This document shows positions 15,601-23,495 of a stretch of DNA of 27,372 nucleotides, in pieces; within the stretch, counting starts at the first letter, position 1; each line of letters begins with the position of its first letter. Made by a program: the position numbers and the translations under genes. Where the stretch lies: the NCBI GenBank assembly GCA_030638325.1, contig DAOWEV010000114.1:1-27372 (forward strand), read 5' to 3'. Source of the stretch: Bacteroidales bacterium (GTDB lineage: Bacteria > Bacteroidota > Bacteroidia > Bacteroidales > JAGOPY01). A model generated the notes under the pieces. That model worked only from the letters and a program-made list of their open reading frames with translations, was not told the DNA's origin and did no database searches.

Positions 15601-15731
15601 ATACCCTGCCTTCTGTCAATTATATCACGAAGATCAGAAATAAGGACCCAAATGAAAAGCACCGTAACTATGAAGGTTATATGGGCTATTACAGTGACTA
15701 CTATAAAGATGGTGACGAGGTACACGAATAG
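12696..15731 (+). CDS. actB: ACIII subunit ActB, molybdopterin-oxidoreductase-like/Fe-S fusion
   Basis: A 1011-aa protein. After a conserved ~47-residue polar extension comes a Tat motif SRRDFLK (48-54) and a hydrophobic stretch ending LANSC, with Cys69 a possible lipidation site; this extended Tat layout is typical of ACIII. Residues ~75-720 are a molybdopterin-oxidoreductase-like fold, which in ACIII lacks the cofactor. The C-terminal ferredoxin-like part has exactly 15 cluster cysteines: 758/761/764/768, 813/816/821/825, 845/851/855 and 901/904/931/935. In the third motif (CIGTRYCMNNC) Thr848 replaces a Cys, which predicts three [4Fe-4S] and one [3Fe-4S] cluster, the set known for ACIII. 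It sits on the periplasmic face and conducts electrons from the quinol site to haem. Confidence 0.95.
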   Translation: MKKYWQSIEEYKDILKSESHPEPDPKREPLPEFSVEGLSEEEKSGNHSRRDFLKMLGFTVGYAALANSCEMPVRKAIPYLHQPEEIVPGIANYYASTFFDGHDYNSILVKTREGRPIKIEGNELSSITRGGTQARVQASVLSLYDIARLQSPLKDNSTSSWEVIDREVPAQLEKLAAEGKKIVLLSTTVISPSTRSVINEFIEKYPTTAWVVYDTASASAMLTANEANFGVKAIPSYRFDNADLIVGFNADFQGNWLSPVEFTKQYVKGRDLLHGQETMSKHIQYESYLSLTGSNADYRVSIKPSEEGIILLNLHNEIAKSSGAATYKVAASPVEIKSLAKELLKNKGKSLVVSGTNDPGIQTTVNAINYLLGNYGQTIDLNTPSFLRQGTDNEMEKLVDEMHKGQVGALLFYNVNPLYDYPDADKFLAGMKKTELTVSFSDRLDETASKVGYVCPDNHYLESWNDAEPKKNYFSMVQPAIQKIFDTRQVQGTLLTWTGSDPDFLEYMQRYWETNIFPMQESTVSFIKFWNKSVHDGVFEIPAGPVEQPEFKTVGLKAASNGSSGKLELVLYEKIAIGTGKHANNPWLQELPDTITTATWDNYVCVPPKYAEEHELQDEDVVSINGSVELPVLIQPGQASGTIAIAVGYGRTSAGKVGDGIGKNVFHLMDKKNGLRKFGGTFVRLEKTEKTYPLARTQVHHTMEHRAIVRETTLTEFLKNPKSGNEMHANVAKQNLTLYSIPEFDGYHWGMAVNLNACIGCANCVISCQAENNVAVIGKEEVKNRRIMHWMRIDRYYSEDADNPEVTRIPVMCQHCDNAPCENVCPVAATPHSNEGLNQMAYNRCIGTRYCMNNCPYKVRRFNWYEYTDNPEFPYNFDNEQEKLVLNPDVTVRSRGVVEKCSLCVQRIQEKKLEAKREGRPLREGEIKMACQQSCPGNAIIFGDMNDPDSEISKVLENPRTYQLLEQIHTLPSVNYITKIRNKDPNEKHRNYEGYMGYYSDYYKDGDEVHE

Positions 15732-15759
15732 GCAATGAGTCAACAAGATAATAATACAA

Positions 15760-15774
15760 TTAAACAATATTAAA
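15760..15774 (+). promoter_or_regulatory. Leader motif before actC
   Basis: TTAAACAATATTAAA ends 2 bases before the actC ATG. It matches the word in front of actB almost base for base. Confidence 0.45.
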
Positions 15775-15776
15775 AT

Positions 15777-17159
15777 ATGTATAATATTGACATAAGAGGC
15801 GTACTTGTCAAAGGCAATAAAACCTGCGCACAGGTTTCAGACGACATCCTGAGGCCCCTCGAAGCAAAATCGCCACCAATGTGGTGGTATTTTGCGATAT
15901 TCATCACCCTGATGATGATAGGATTGGGTTTATGGGGCATCTATGTAACGATTGACACGGGCATCGGCACCTGGGGTGTCAATAATAATGTTGCCTGGGG
16001 CTTTGGTATTATCAACTTTGTCTGGTGGATCGGGATCGGGCACGCTGGTACAGCTTTCTCTATTTTTCTGTTGATACTCAGGCAGAAATGGAGATCTTCC
16101 ATCAACCGGGCTGCAGAAGCTATGACGGTGGTGGCTGTTATTTGCGCCGGTATGTTCCCGATGCTGCACATGGGCAGGATATGGGATGCAATTTTTGTTT
16201 TCCCATACTGGAACACCAGGGGTCCGCTTTGGGTTAACTTCAACTCACCGCTCTTTTGGGATGTGGTGGCAATCAGTACCTATTTAATGGCCTCCGCTGT
16301 GTTCTGGTATGTTGGCATGATCCCCGATTTTGCACTGATCCGTGAGCGCGCAACATCCAGGATTAAAAAATCTGTGTATGGCTTTCTCAGCTTTGGCTGG
16401 GTGGGTACTGCCAAAGGATGGCTGAGGTTCGAAACGGCCTCATTGCTCCTCGGTGGCCTGGCGGCCCCTCTGGTAATCGCCGTCCACTCCATCGTATCCA
16501 TGGACTTTGCCACCTCCATCGTGCCGGGTTGGCATACTACCATTTTTCCGCCCTACTTCGTTATAGGCGCTATCTTCTCAGGCTTCGGTATGGTACTTAC
16601 ATTGATGATCATCGTAAGAAAGGTATTTAAATATGAAGATTATGTCACCAGGTCTCACCTGGATGCCATCGCAAGGATCCTGGTGTTTATTAGTCTTATT
16701 ATGGGAACAGCTTATACCACAGAACTTTTCGTTGCATGGTATTCAGGCGGTGATTACGAAATGTTCACCTTTATGAAAAACAGGGTGACGGGAGAATATA
16801 CATTCGCCTTCTGGACAATGATCACCTGTAACGCCTTTATTCCCCAGTTGTTCTGGTTCAAAAAGATCAGGAGTAGTATACTGCTGGTCTTTATCATATC
16901 CATCTTTATCAATATCGGCATGTGGTTCGAACGATATGTAATTGTCGTCACCTCCTTGTCGAAAGATTTTCTTCCTGCCATGTGGGCAAGCTATTCGGCA
17001 ACTTTTGTGGAGGTGTCTATTTTCATTGGCACGCTCGGCATCTTTGCCTTGGGAATATTGCTGTTCTTCCGTTATATTCCAATGATCGCCATCAGTGAAA
17101 TCAAAGGAATTTTGAAACCAACAAGCATCCTAAAAAATGATGACCATGGAAAAAATTAA
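15777..17159 (+). CDS. actC: ACIII subunit ActC, NrfD/PsrC-like quinol-binding membrane protein
   Basis: A 460-aa polytopic protein of the NrfD/PsrC family with about ten membrane segments, beginning with WWYFAIFITLMMIGLGLWGIYV (36-57). WWIGIGHAGTAFSIFLLILR (about 83-102, His89) and FPMLHMGRIWDAIF (127-140, His131) are the conserved blocks near the quinol site in ActC and ActF. It should bind and oxidise menaquinol or another quinol at the periplasmic side and hand electrons to the Fe-S clusters of ActB. No cofactor-binding motif of its own is seen, as expected. It starts 45 bases after actB, preceded by a TTAAACAATAT leader, and its 3' end overlaps the actD start. Confidence 0.94.
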   Translation: MYNIDIRGVLVKGNKTCAQVSDDILRPLEAKSPPMWWYFAIFITLMMIGLGLWGIYVTIDTGIGTWGVNNNVAWGFGIINFVWWIGIGHAGTAFSIFLLILRQKWRSSINRAAEAMTVVAVICAGMFPMLHMGRIWDAIFVFPYWNTRGPLWVNFNSPLFWDVVAISTYLMASAVFWYVGMIPDFALIRERATSRIKKSVYGFLSFGWVGTAKGWLRFETASLLLGGLAAPLVIAVHSIVSMDFATSIVPGWHTTIFPPYFVIGAIFSGFGMVLTLMIIVRKVFKYEDYVTRSHLDAIARILVFISLIMGTAYTTELFVAWYSGGDYEMFTFMKNRVTGEYTFAFWTMITCNAFIPQLFWFKKIRSSILLVFIISIFINIGMWFERYVIVVTSLSKDFLPAMWASYSATFVEVSIFIGTLGIFALGILLFFRYIPMIAISEIKGILKPTSILKNDDHGKN

Positions 17160-17694
17160 TATAATAGGTATTTATGATGATCCTGACATCTTTACTGATG
17201 CGGTCAAAAAAATAAAAGAAAATGACATCAGTATAAAGAATGTCTTTTCTCCTATTCCACTCCACCATATATGGGATATCCTGAACCTGAAAACCAGGCT
17301 TCCTACTTTGACATTTATTTATGGTGTGATCGGGGTAGTCATAACATTTGCTTTTCTCTATTGGACCTCTGTGGTGAATTATCCGCTGAAGTTTGGTGGT
17401 AAACCCCTGAATTCCGTTTCGTTTATCATCATTATGTTTGTGGCCACTATCTTTGTTGCCACCATACTCACATTCATGACCTTTTTCATCCGGCAGAAGC
17501 TATGGCCCGGAAAAAAAGTTGTGATGATCGATCCCAGGACAATGGATGATAAATTCGCCATTGTCATTGAAAAAGATCCTTCATTAAGCAGTCAGGATAT
17601 TGATAAGATCAACAAGCTCTTGAAGGATAGCGGAGCAGTGGAAATAAACGAAAAGCCTGAACCTGATAATTACATAGAAGAAGAAAACGATTAA
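17146..17694 (+). CDS. actD: ACIII subunit ActD (DUF3341)
   Basis: About 182 aa from ATG 17146 (MEKINIIGIYDDPD); upstream in-frame ATGs at 17137 and 17140 would add two or three residues. It is a DUF3341 protein: an N-terminal alpha/beta part (IGIYDDPDIFTDAVKKIKEN), two membrane segments (LTFIYGVIGVVITFAFLYW and FIIIMFVATIFVATILTFMTFF) and a soluble C-terminal part. In solved ACIII structures ActD is a small accessory subunit with two helices packing against ActC/ActB. The start overlaps the actC 3' end by 14 bases in another frame, suggesting translational coupling. No cofactor motif is present. Confidence 0.9.
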   Translation: MEKINIIGIYDDPDIFTDAVKKIKENDISIKNVFSPIPLHHIWDILNLKTRLPTLTFIYGVIGVVITFAFLYWTSVVNYPLKFGGKPLNSVSFIIIMFVATIFVATILTFMTFFIRQKLWPGKKVVMIDPRTMDDKFAIVIEKDPSLSSQDIDKINKLLKDSGAVEINEKPEPDNYIEEEND

Positions 17695-17705
17695 CAATAT
17701 CTGTC

Positions 17706-18281
17706 ATGATAAGAAAAGCCTTCAATATTGCCATCACAGGATTGATCCTTTTAACGATGACGTTAACATCATGTAAACACGACAGGCATCACCCCGGATA
17801 CGTTTTCATGCCTGACATGTGCTACTCAGAACCCTCTGATGCATATACGGTCAGCCATGTATTTTCCGACAGTCTGACCATGAGGATTCCGGTTAAAGGG
17901 ACTATCCCGCGCGGATATACGCCCTATCCATATAAAGCAAAGTCTTACACGGATCAGATAGCTGCGGGAAAAGAGCTTGTTAACCCTGTGCCTGTGAACG
18001 CTGAGACACTGGCTACCGGAAAAGCACAGTATGACATCTATTGTATGTTGTGTCACGGAAAGAAAGGTAAGGGTGACGGCCATTTGTATACGAGTAAGAA
18101 GTTTCCTATGAAACCGACATCTCTCGTAGAAAAATATGTGCAGGGGAAGCCTGACGGGGAGCTCTATCATATCGTTACCACAGGGTCGCTGTCTGGCCTG
18201 ATGGGCGCCCACGGAGCCCAGATCAAGTCCGAAAACAGGTGGGCTATCATAAATTATATGAGGTCATTAGCCATGAAATAA
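17706..18281 (+). CDS. actE: ACIII subunit ActE, monohaem cytochrome c lipoprotein
   Basis: A 191-aa protein. The N-terminus is a lipoprotein signal (MIRKAFNIAITGLILLTMTL) with lipobox LTSC, Cys23, so it is likely lipid-anchored on the periplasmic face. A single class I cytochrome c domain has CMLCH at 113-117, followed by KGKGDGHLYTSKKFPMKP and a likely axial Met in SGLMGAHG (Met166). In ACIII, ActE is the monohaem subunit that helps pass electrons out of the complex. It starts 11 bases after actD, with a TTAACAATAT word in the spacer. Confidence 0.93.
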   Translation: MIRKAFNIAITGLILLTMTLTSCKHDRHHPGYVFMPDMCYSEPSDAYTVSHVFSDSLTMRIPVKGTIPRGYTPYPYKAKSYTDQIAAGKELVNPVPVNAETLATGKAQYDIYCMLCHGKKGKGDGHLYTSKKFPMKPTSLVEKYVQGKPDGELYHIVTTGSLSGLMGAHGAQIKSENRWAIINYMRSLAMK

Positions 18282-18302
18282 ATTATATGCCGGCAGGGCA
18301 TC

Positions 18303-18316
18303 TTAAACAATATAAA
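18303..18316 (+). promoter_or_regulatory. Leader motif before actF
   Basis: TTAAACAATATAAA is identical to the word before actB (12680-12693), but here lies 10 bases before the ATG rather than 2. That difference in spacing argues against a simple ribosome-placement signal. Confidence 0.45.
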
Positions 18317-18326
18317 ACATCAGACA

Positions 18327-19493
18327 ATGGATAAAAAACTGACCATTTCTCCAGCATTCAAATATATTACCTACGGGATGATCGGGATTGGCATTATAAC
18401 ATTGATCTTCGGATTTATTTACGATCCTGTCAAGACATGGGCCAATTACCTTGTGAACAATTACTATTTTCTGGCTATTGTTGTGGGTGCCACTTTTTTC
18501 GGGTCCCTGCAATATATTACCCAGTCGGGATGGTCTGCCGGTTTTGTCCGGATACCCCAGGCAATCAGTAAATTCTATCCCGTCCTTTTCCTGTTGATGT
18601 TACCTATTCTTATCTGGGGCATGCATGATCTTTTTCACTGGACGCACCCTGGTGCAGCCGAACATGATGCATTGATCGCCCATAAATCGCCCTATCTGAA
18701 TATGCCATTTTTTATCGCCAGGTATGTTTTCTATTTTGCCGTCTGGATCCTTCTGACACAGATGTTGAGAAGATTTTCCCTGAAAGAGGATATTCATGGC
18801 GGACTTGTTTATTTTAAGAAGAGCGAATTCTGGTCAAAAGTTTACGTATTTTCACTTGCCTTTACATTCTCCGCAGCTACTTTCGACTGGATCATGTCGA
18901 TCGATGTACATTGGTTCAGCACCATATTTGCCGTACGTAACTTCGTTATGGGATTCTACCACGGGACAGTAATTATCCTTCTTATAATACTCATCCTGAA
19001 CAAATTTGGATATTACCCTTTCCTCAATAAATATCATCTCGCAGATTTTTCAAGATATATTTTCATCCTTAGTGTTATCTGGACATATACCTGGTTTTCA
19101 CAGTATGTACTCATCTGGTATGCCAATATCCCTGAAGAAACGGTTTATTACCTGCCACGAACCAAGGGAGAGTTTGTACCATTGTTCTACTTAGAAATGA
19201 CTATTAACTGGCTGGTACCGTTCCTGGTTCTGATGTCTAACAAACTGGCTACAAACAAAACCGTTTTATTCGTGGTTGGGATAATTCTGGTGTTCGGACA
19301 GTGGATCGATGTATACAACCAGGTGATCGTGGGTACCTATCATCATCTTCATATCGGATTGATCGAAGCCGGCACTTTCATTGGTTTCATCGGTTTATTT
19401 GCCCTGGTAGTAGCAATTTCACTCAGTAAAGTTCCATTGATTGCAAAAAACCATCCTTATATCGAAGAAAGCTTGCATCACCACGGGGATTAA
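18327..19493 (+). CDS. actF: ACIII subunit ActF, NrfD-like membrane protein
   Basis: A 388-aa polytopic protein, shorter than ActC but of the same fold class with about ten membrane segments. Recognisable ActF blocks are WGMHDLFHWTHPGAAEHD, PYLNMPFFIARYVFYFAVWI, FDWIMSIDVHWFSTIFAVRNF and IWYANIPEETVYYL. In ACIII, ActF is the second NrfD-like subunit; whether it binds quinol or contributes to proton movement is debated. It closes the act operon. Next comes the cytochrome c biogenesis gene after a 70-base spacer, where most Bacteroidota ACIII loci I know of continue with a cytochrome oxidase. Confidence 0.93.
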   Translation: MDKKLTISPAFKYITYGMIGIGIITLIFGFIYDPVKTWANYLVNNYYFLAIVVGATFFGSLQYITQSGWSAGFVRIPQAISKFYPVLFLLMLPILIWGMHDLFHWTHPGAAEHDALIAHKSPYLNMPFFIARYVFYFAVWILLTQMLRRFSLKEDIHGGLVYFKKSEFWSKVYVFSLAFTFSAATFDWIMSIDVHWFSTIFAVRNFVMGFYHGTVIILLIILILNKFGYYPFLNKYHLADFSRYIFILSVIWTYTWFSQYVLIWYANIPEETVYYLPRTKGEFVPLFYLEMTINWLVPFLVLMSNKLATNKTVLFVVGIILVFGQWIDVYNQVIVGTYHHLHIGLIEAGTFIGFIGLFALVVAISLSKVPLIAKNHPYIEESLHHHGD

Positions 19494-19563
19494 GTTGTGA
19501 GTGTGTGTATGGGAAGTATCTTGCGGTCCTTTATAATTAACGCTAACAAGACTATCATAATTG

Positions 19564-22500
19564 ATGAAAAAATTCTTTGATTATATCTTTTCGATGACAT
19601 TCGGAGGGACGATGTTACTCCTTTTTGCCGCAGTCATAGGCACTGCAACTTTTATTGAAAATGACTACGGTACCACGGCAGCCAAACTACTGATCTACAA
19701 TTCCGTATGGTTTGAGTTATTGCTTATCATTACAGCCATAAGCCTCACAGGGAGCATCTTTAAATATAAATTACTTGCGAAAAAAAAATACAGCGCATTG
19801 TTATTTCACCTGGCATTTATAGTCATGCTGTTTGGAGCGGGCATTACCAGGTATTTTGGGATGGAAGGTAACATGAGGATCCGGGAAGGAGAGTCCTCAA
19901 ATAAGATCATCACTTCCAACACCTATGTTCAGCTTCAGGTCAAAGACCAGGGAAAAGAATATCATTTTGACAAGCAGTATCTTTTTTCATCTTTTAAAAA
20001 AAACAAATTTGAGGAAACTGTAAAATTCGGAGAGAAACAAGCCCGGCTCCGGTTTGTGGAATATATTCCAAATGCTGCCGAAACAATTGAAGAGGTGCCC
20101 GGAGGCAATCCGGTGATTTCTTTCATTACTATGGATGCTGCAGGCACGAAAAATACTTTTATACAACCCGGAGAGCGCTTTGAATCGGATTCCCTTATTT
20201 TTAATTTTCATTCAAAGGAAGCCGAAGAAGATGCTATCCAATTATTTTTTATTGAGGATGAATTCCATTTTAACGCACCCTTTGATGTAACTCTTATCAG
20301 CATGAGGGATCAAACCACCGACACCTTGCCCGGCCATAAGTTGCATCCCATCCAACTCATGAAACTATACAACATGAACGGGAATCAGGTAGTTTTCAGG
20401 GGGCTGTATAAAAGTGCAATAACAAAACTGGTATCGGCTGCTCCCGACGCAAATATGCATCCGGCAAATGCCGTCATCTTTGAAGTGGAATATAACAATA
20501 CCAGAGATCAATTGACTGTCATTGGCGGACAGGGAGTTCTGGGAGAGGCTTCAGTAGCTGCGATCGACGGTGTGGAGTTTTTTGTGAAATATGGGTCCAG
20601 GATAATAGAAATACCTTTCTCTCTCTACCTGCGGGATTTTCAACTTGAAAGATACCCCGGGTCTATGAGCCCTTCTTCATTTGTTAGTGAGATCACAGTG
20701 ATAGACCCCAGGACAGATGAGGATATTCCGTACCGGATCTTCATGAACAATGTACTCAACTATAGAGGATACAGGTTTTTCCAGTCGTCTTATGACCAGG
20801 ATGAAAAAGGGACTATCCTTTCGGTAAATGAAGATTATTGGGGAACCATGGTAACCTATATCGGATATTTTTTCCTTACCGCCGGCATGTTTTTCAACTT
20901 CTTCAGCAAAAGAAGCCGTTTTCAGATGTTGGCGCGGTCTTCTTCCAAAATAGGAAATAAGGCAAAAAAAGCATCTTTAGTGATATTGCTGTTTATGCTT
21001 TCAGGAACCCCTGCCATGTTGAATGCCCAGCAGATGGATCACAGTGGTTTCACCAACCAGCTTGCTATTGATCCCGGCCATGCCGCCCAATTCGGAAAGT
21101 TGCTTGTGCAGGACCGGGACGGCAGGATCAAGCCCATGAATTCACTTACTTCTGAAATCCTGAGAAAAGTGTACCGGAAAGAAAAGTACCTTGGACTGAA
21201 CTCAGACCAGGTTTTTCTCGGCATGTTGTCAAACCAGGTATTCTGGCAAGCTGTCCCGTTTATTAAAGTGTCAGACGACGAGGTAAAGTCATTGCTGGGG
21301 ATCAGTGGCAAATATGCCTCTTTCAATGATTTTATTGAGAGAAGTCATAGCCAGTATAAATTAAGCGGTTATGTTGATCAGGCGTACGCAAAAAAGCCTT
21401 CCGAAAGAAATCGATTTGATAAAGATATTATTAAAGTCGATGAACGGGTTAATATAACTTATATGGTTTATACCGGAGAACTTTTGACCATCTTTCCGAA
21501 ACCAGGTGATCCTGACAATAAGTGGTACGCCTCCACGAATACTGGTATGGCCTTCGACAGCGTGGATGCGGGTTTTGTGGATAACGTCCTGGGCCTTTAC
21601 TATGCTTCTGTAAACGAGGCCATGCAATCGGGAAACTGGGAGAAAGCTGACGAGTACCTGGGCTATATCAGTATCTTTCAGGAAAAATACGGAAGTAGCA
21701 TCATGCCCGAAATATCAAAAACCAATCTGGAGATACGATATAATAAGGTACAACTATTTAAAAGGCTGTTCCCGGTATACTGGCTGGCTGGTTTTGTTTT
21801 ACTGATCTTATTGTTTACCAGTGTTTTGGTCCCAAGATTTAAATTCAGTATGGTCAGCAGGATCATCATTATACTGATCGGCATAGCATTCATATTGCAT
21901 ACCCTTGGCCTGGCTGCAAGATGGTATATTTCGGGGCATGCCCCCTGGAGCGATGGATATGAGACTATGATTTACATATCGTGGGCTGTGGTGCTTTCGG
22001 GGTTTATATTTTCCAGAAGGTCCAGGATCGTTCTGGCCGTCACTGCCATCCTGGCTTCCCTGACGCTGATGGTGGCCAATATGAGCTGGCTCGACCCGGA
22101 GATCACCAACCTGGTGCCGGTGCTGAAATCATACTGGCTGGTCATTCATGTGGCAGTCATCACAGCGAGTTACAGTTTTCTGGCCATCGGTGCATTACTG
22201 GGTTTCCTGAATATTATCCTGATCAATTTTCAGACGAAAAAGAACTATCTGAAATTAAATGAGACGATCCGGGAACTTACCAGCATCAATGAAATGAACC
22301 TTATCATCGGAGTGTTCCTGGTAACGGTCGGAACTTTCCTGGGGGCTGTCTGGGCCAATGAATCCTGGGGCCGTTACTGGAGCTGGGATCCCAAGGAGAC
22401 CTGGGCGCTGGTCACTATTCTGGTTTATTCCTTTATAGTCCATATGAGGATGATACCGGGATTAAACGGCCTGTTTGCTTTTAACTTCGCGGCCCTGATC

Positions 22501-22689
22501 GGTTTCAGTTCAGTGCTGATGACCTATTTCGGAGTGAATTATTACCTCTCGGGAATGCACTCCTATGCCCAGGGCGATCCGGTGCCGGTTCCGACGTTTG
22601 TCTATTATGCGATTGCTATAATAGCCATTGTATCTATTGTGGGATATTTGAACTATGTCAAGATAAAAAAGGTTCTATCGCGAAGTTAA
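19564..22689 (+). CDS. ccsBA: ResB-CcsA (CcsBA-type) cytochrome c haem lyase fusion
   Basis: A 1041-aa System II cytochrome c synthase, started at ATG 19564 (an in-frame TTG lies directly before). The N-terminal ResB part has membrane segments from FGGTMLLLFAAVIGTATFIEN and a large periplasmic domain with SLYLRDFQLERYPGS and NYRGYRFFQSSYDQD. A middle section around residues 485-740 is typical of Bacteroidota fusions. The C-terminal CcsA part has HTLGLAARWYISGHAPWSDG and the WWD motif WANESWGRYWSWDPKETWAL (930-949) that holds haem for attachment, then HMRM and a final helix. It exports haem and ligates it to CXXCH cysteines, so it would mature ActA, ActE and the following cytochrome. No other System II gene is nearby. 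Confidence 0.93.
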   Translation: MKKFFDYIFSMTFGGTMLLLFAAVIGTATFIENDYGTTAAKLLIYNSVWFELLLIITAISLTGSIFKYKLLAKKKYSALLFHLAFIVMLFGAGITRYFGMEGNMRIREGESSNKIITSNTYVQLQVKDQGKEYHFDKQYLFSSFKKNKFEETVKFGEKQARLRFVEYIPNAAETIEEVPGGNPVISFITMDAAGTKNTFIQPGERFESDSLIFNFHSKEAEEDAIQLFFIEDEFHFNAPFDVTLISMRDQTTDTLPGHKLHPIQLMKLYNMNGNQVVFRGLYKSAITKLVSAAPDANMHPANAVIFEVEYNNTRDQLTVIGGQGVLGEASVAAIDGVEFFVKYGSRIIEIPFSLYLRDFQLERYPGSMSPSSFVSEITVIDPRTDEDIPYRIFMNNVLNYRGYRFFQSSYDQDEKGTILSVNEDYWGTMVTYIGYFFLTAGMFFNFFSKRSRFQMLARSSSKIGNKAKKASLVILLFMLSGTPAMLNAQQMDHSGFTNQLAIDPGHAAQFGKLLVQDRDGRIKPMNSLTSEILRKVYRKEKYLGLNSDQVFLGMLSNQVFWQAVPFIKVSDDEVKSLLGISGKYASFNDFIERSHSQYKLSGYVDQAYAKKPSERNRFDKDIIKVDERVNITYMVYTGELLTIFPKPGDPDNKWYASTNTGMAFDSVDAGFVDNVLGLYYASVNEAMQSGNWEKADEYLGYISIFQEKYGSSIMPEISKTNLEIRYNKVQLFKRLFPVYWLAGFVLLILLFTSVLVPRFKFSMVSRIIIILIGIAFILHTLGLAARWYISGHAPWSDGYETMIYISWAVVLSGFIFSRRSRIVLAVTAILASLTLMVANMSWLDPEITNLVPVLKSYWLVIHVAVITASYSFLAIGALLGFLNIILINFQTKKNYLKLNETIRELTSINEMNLIIGVFLVTVGTFLGAVWANESWGRYWSWDPKETWALVTILVYSFIVHMRMIPGLNGLFAFNFAALIGFSSVLMTYFGVNYYLSGMHSYAQGDPVPVPTFVYYAIAIIAIVSIVGYLNYVKIKKVLSRS

Positions 22690-22710
22690 TGGGTTTTGGA
22701 TTAATGATAG

Positions 22711-22766
22711 AATGATTAAATGATAAAATGATTAAATGACAAATAGCATTTAAGCATTTAAGCATT
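22711..22766. repeat. AATGATTAAATG tandem/inverted repeat hairpin
   Basis: Tandem words AATGATTAAATGATAAAATG and ATTAAATGAC (22711-22740) are followed by GCATTTAAGCATTTAAGCATT (22746-22766, 21 bases shown in two parts: GCATTTAAGC and ATTTAAGCATT), whose reverse complement AATGCTTAAATGCTTAAATG resembles the left side. It forms an A/T-rich hairpin-like element behind ccsBA. The rest of 22690-22952 shows no gene. Confidence 0.5.
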
Positions 22767-22898
22767 AGAGATCAAAGGTTGATCAAAACGCTGAGAATCC
22801 TGGGTTTTGATGTGACATCCCGGTTGCAGTAAGTTATATTCCTCATTGCCTAACTGGGCACAGACTCTTAGTTTTTTCCCTGATTTGTCTTTTTTCTC

Positions 22899-22906
22899 TA
22901 ACTTTG
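22899..22906 (+). promoter_or_regulatory. Candidate -7 box for the small cytochrome c gene
   Basis: TAACTTTG fits TAnnTTTG and lies 46 bases before the ATG at 22953. A TTTG at 22884-22887 is too close for a standard -33 box. A GTCTTTTTTCTCT word (22887-22899) directly precedes it and recurs in the 26490 region. Confidence 0.4.
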
Positions 22907-22952
22907 TGCTTCAATTGCAGCAAATTATCATTAACTGAAAAATAAGCTTATC

Positions 22953-23354
22953 ATGAAACAATTTGGATTATTATTAGTCGCAGCGGTCATATTGGTTGCT
23001 TTTTCAATTCCTGAAGACAAGGAAGCCATCATGGCAAAAGGGAAAAAGATCTATGACGAAAAATGTTTTATTTGTCATCAACCTGAAGGTCAGGGTATTC
23101 CGGGTGCATTTCCGCCACTGGCAGAGGCCGATTACCTGCTGGCAGATAAAGTCCGGGCCGTGGCACAGGTGTTGAATGGCTCCAATGAAGAAATGCTTGT
23201 GAATGGCATCACTTATACAGCCCCGATGACCCCACAGGTTGACACAAAAGAAGAGGCTGTTGCAGTCATCAATTATGTGCTCAATAGCTTTGGAAATGAC
23301 GGTGGATGGGTAACTATGGAGGATGTCAAAGACATTAAGATCATAAGGGAATAA
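22953..23354 (+). CDS. Small periplasmic monohaem cytochrome c
   Basis: A 133-aa class I cytochrome c: signal peptide or N-terminal anchor MKQFGLLLVAAVILVAFS, haem site CFICH (38-42), then QPEGQGIPGAFPPLAEADYLLADK and a likely axial Met in YTAPMTPQ (Met92). The domain ends NYVLNSFGN, with a short WVTMEDVKDIKIIRE tail. It may be an electron carrier for the upstream ACIII or a donor to a reductase. The GQGIPGAFPPLAxADYL pattern is one I associate with Bacteroidota cytochromes near copper nitrite reductase, but no nirK is present, so that link is inference. It probably has its own promoter. The gene converges on the Rrf2 gene. Confidence 0.88.
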   Translation: MKQFGLLLVAAVILVAFSIPEDKEAIMAKGKKIYDEKCFICHQPEGQGIPGAFPPLAEADYLLADKVRAVAQVLNGSNEEMLVNGITYTAPMTPQVDTKEEAVAVINYVLNSFGNDGGWVTMEDVKDIKIIRE

Positions 23355-23358
23355 TTCC

Positions 23359-23495
23359 GACCCTAAGGGTCTAAATCAATTAGGAATTAGGAATTAGGAA
23401 TTGAAACCGCTATGCGGGAATTGAATTTCGACAACATCCAATTTGAACAACATGTTGGTAAGTTTGACTTTTTAAGTGCCTAAGACCCTAAGGGT
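23359..23495. repeat. Pair of ACCCTAAGGGT palindromes in the convergent gap
   Basis: GACCCTAAGGGTC (23359-23371, perfect 6-1-6) and ACCCTAAGGGT (23485-23495) lie about 125 bases apart between the cytochrome c gene and the 3' end of the Rrf2 gene; the second copy is inside the Rrf2 reading frame. A third copy is at 6487-6497. Between them are three tandem AATTAGG words (about 23379-23400) and a small CCGC TAT GCGG hairpin (23407-23417). The pair could act as a bidirectional terminator, though neither has a clear U-tract. Confidence 0.6.

Noticed and set aside
15399..15767. 122-aa minus-strand frame with hydrophobic stretches opposite the actB 3' end.
   Set aside because: Opposite the conserved Fe-S region of actB; no domain and no promoter; an antisense shadow.
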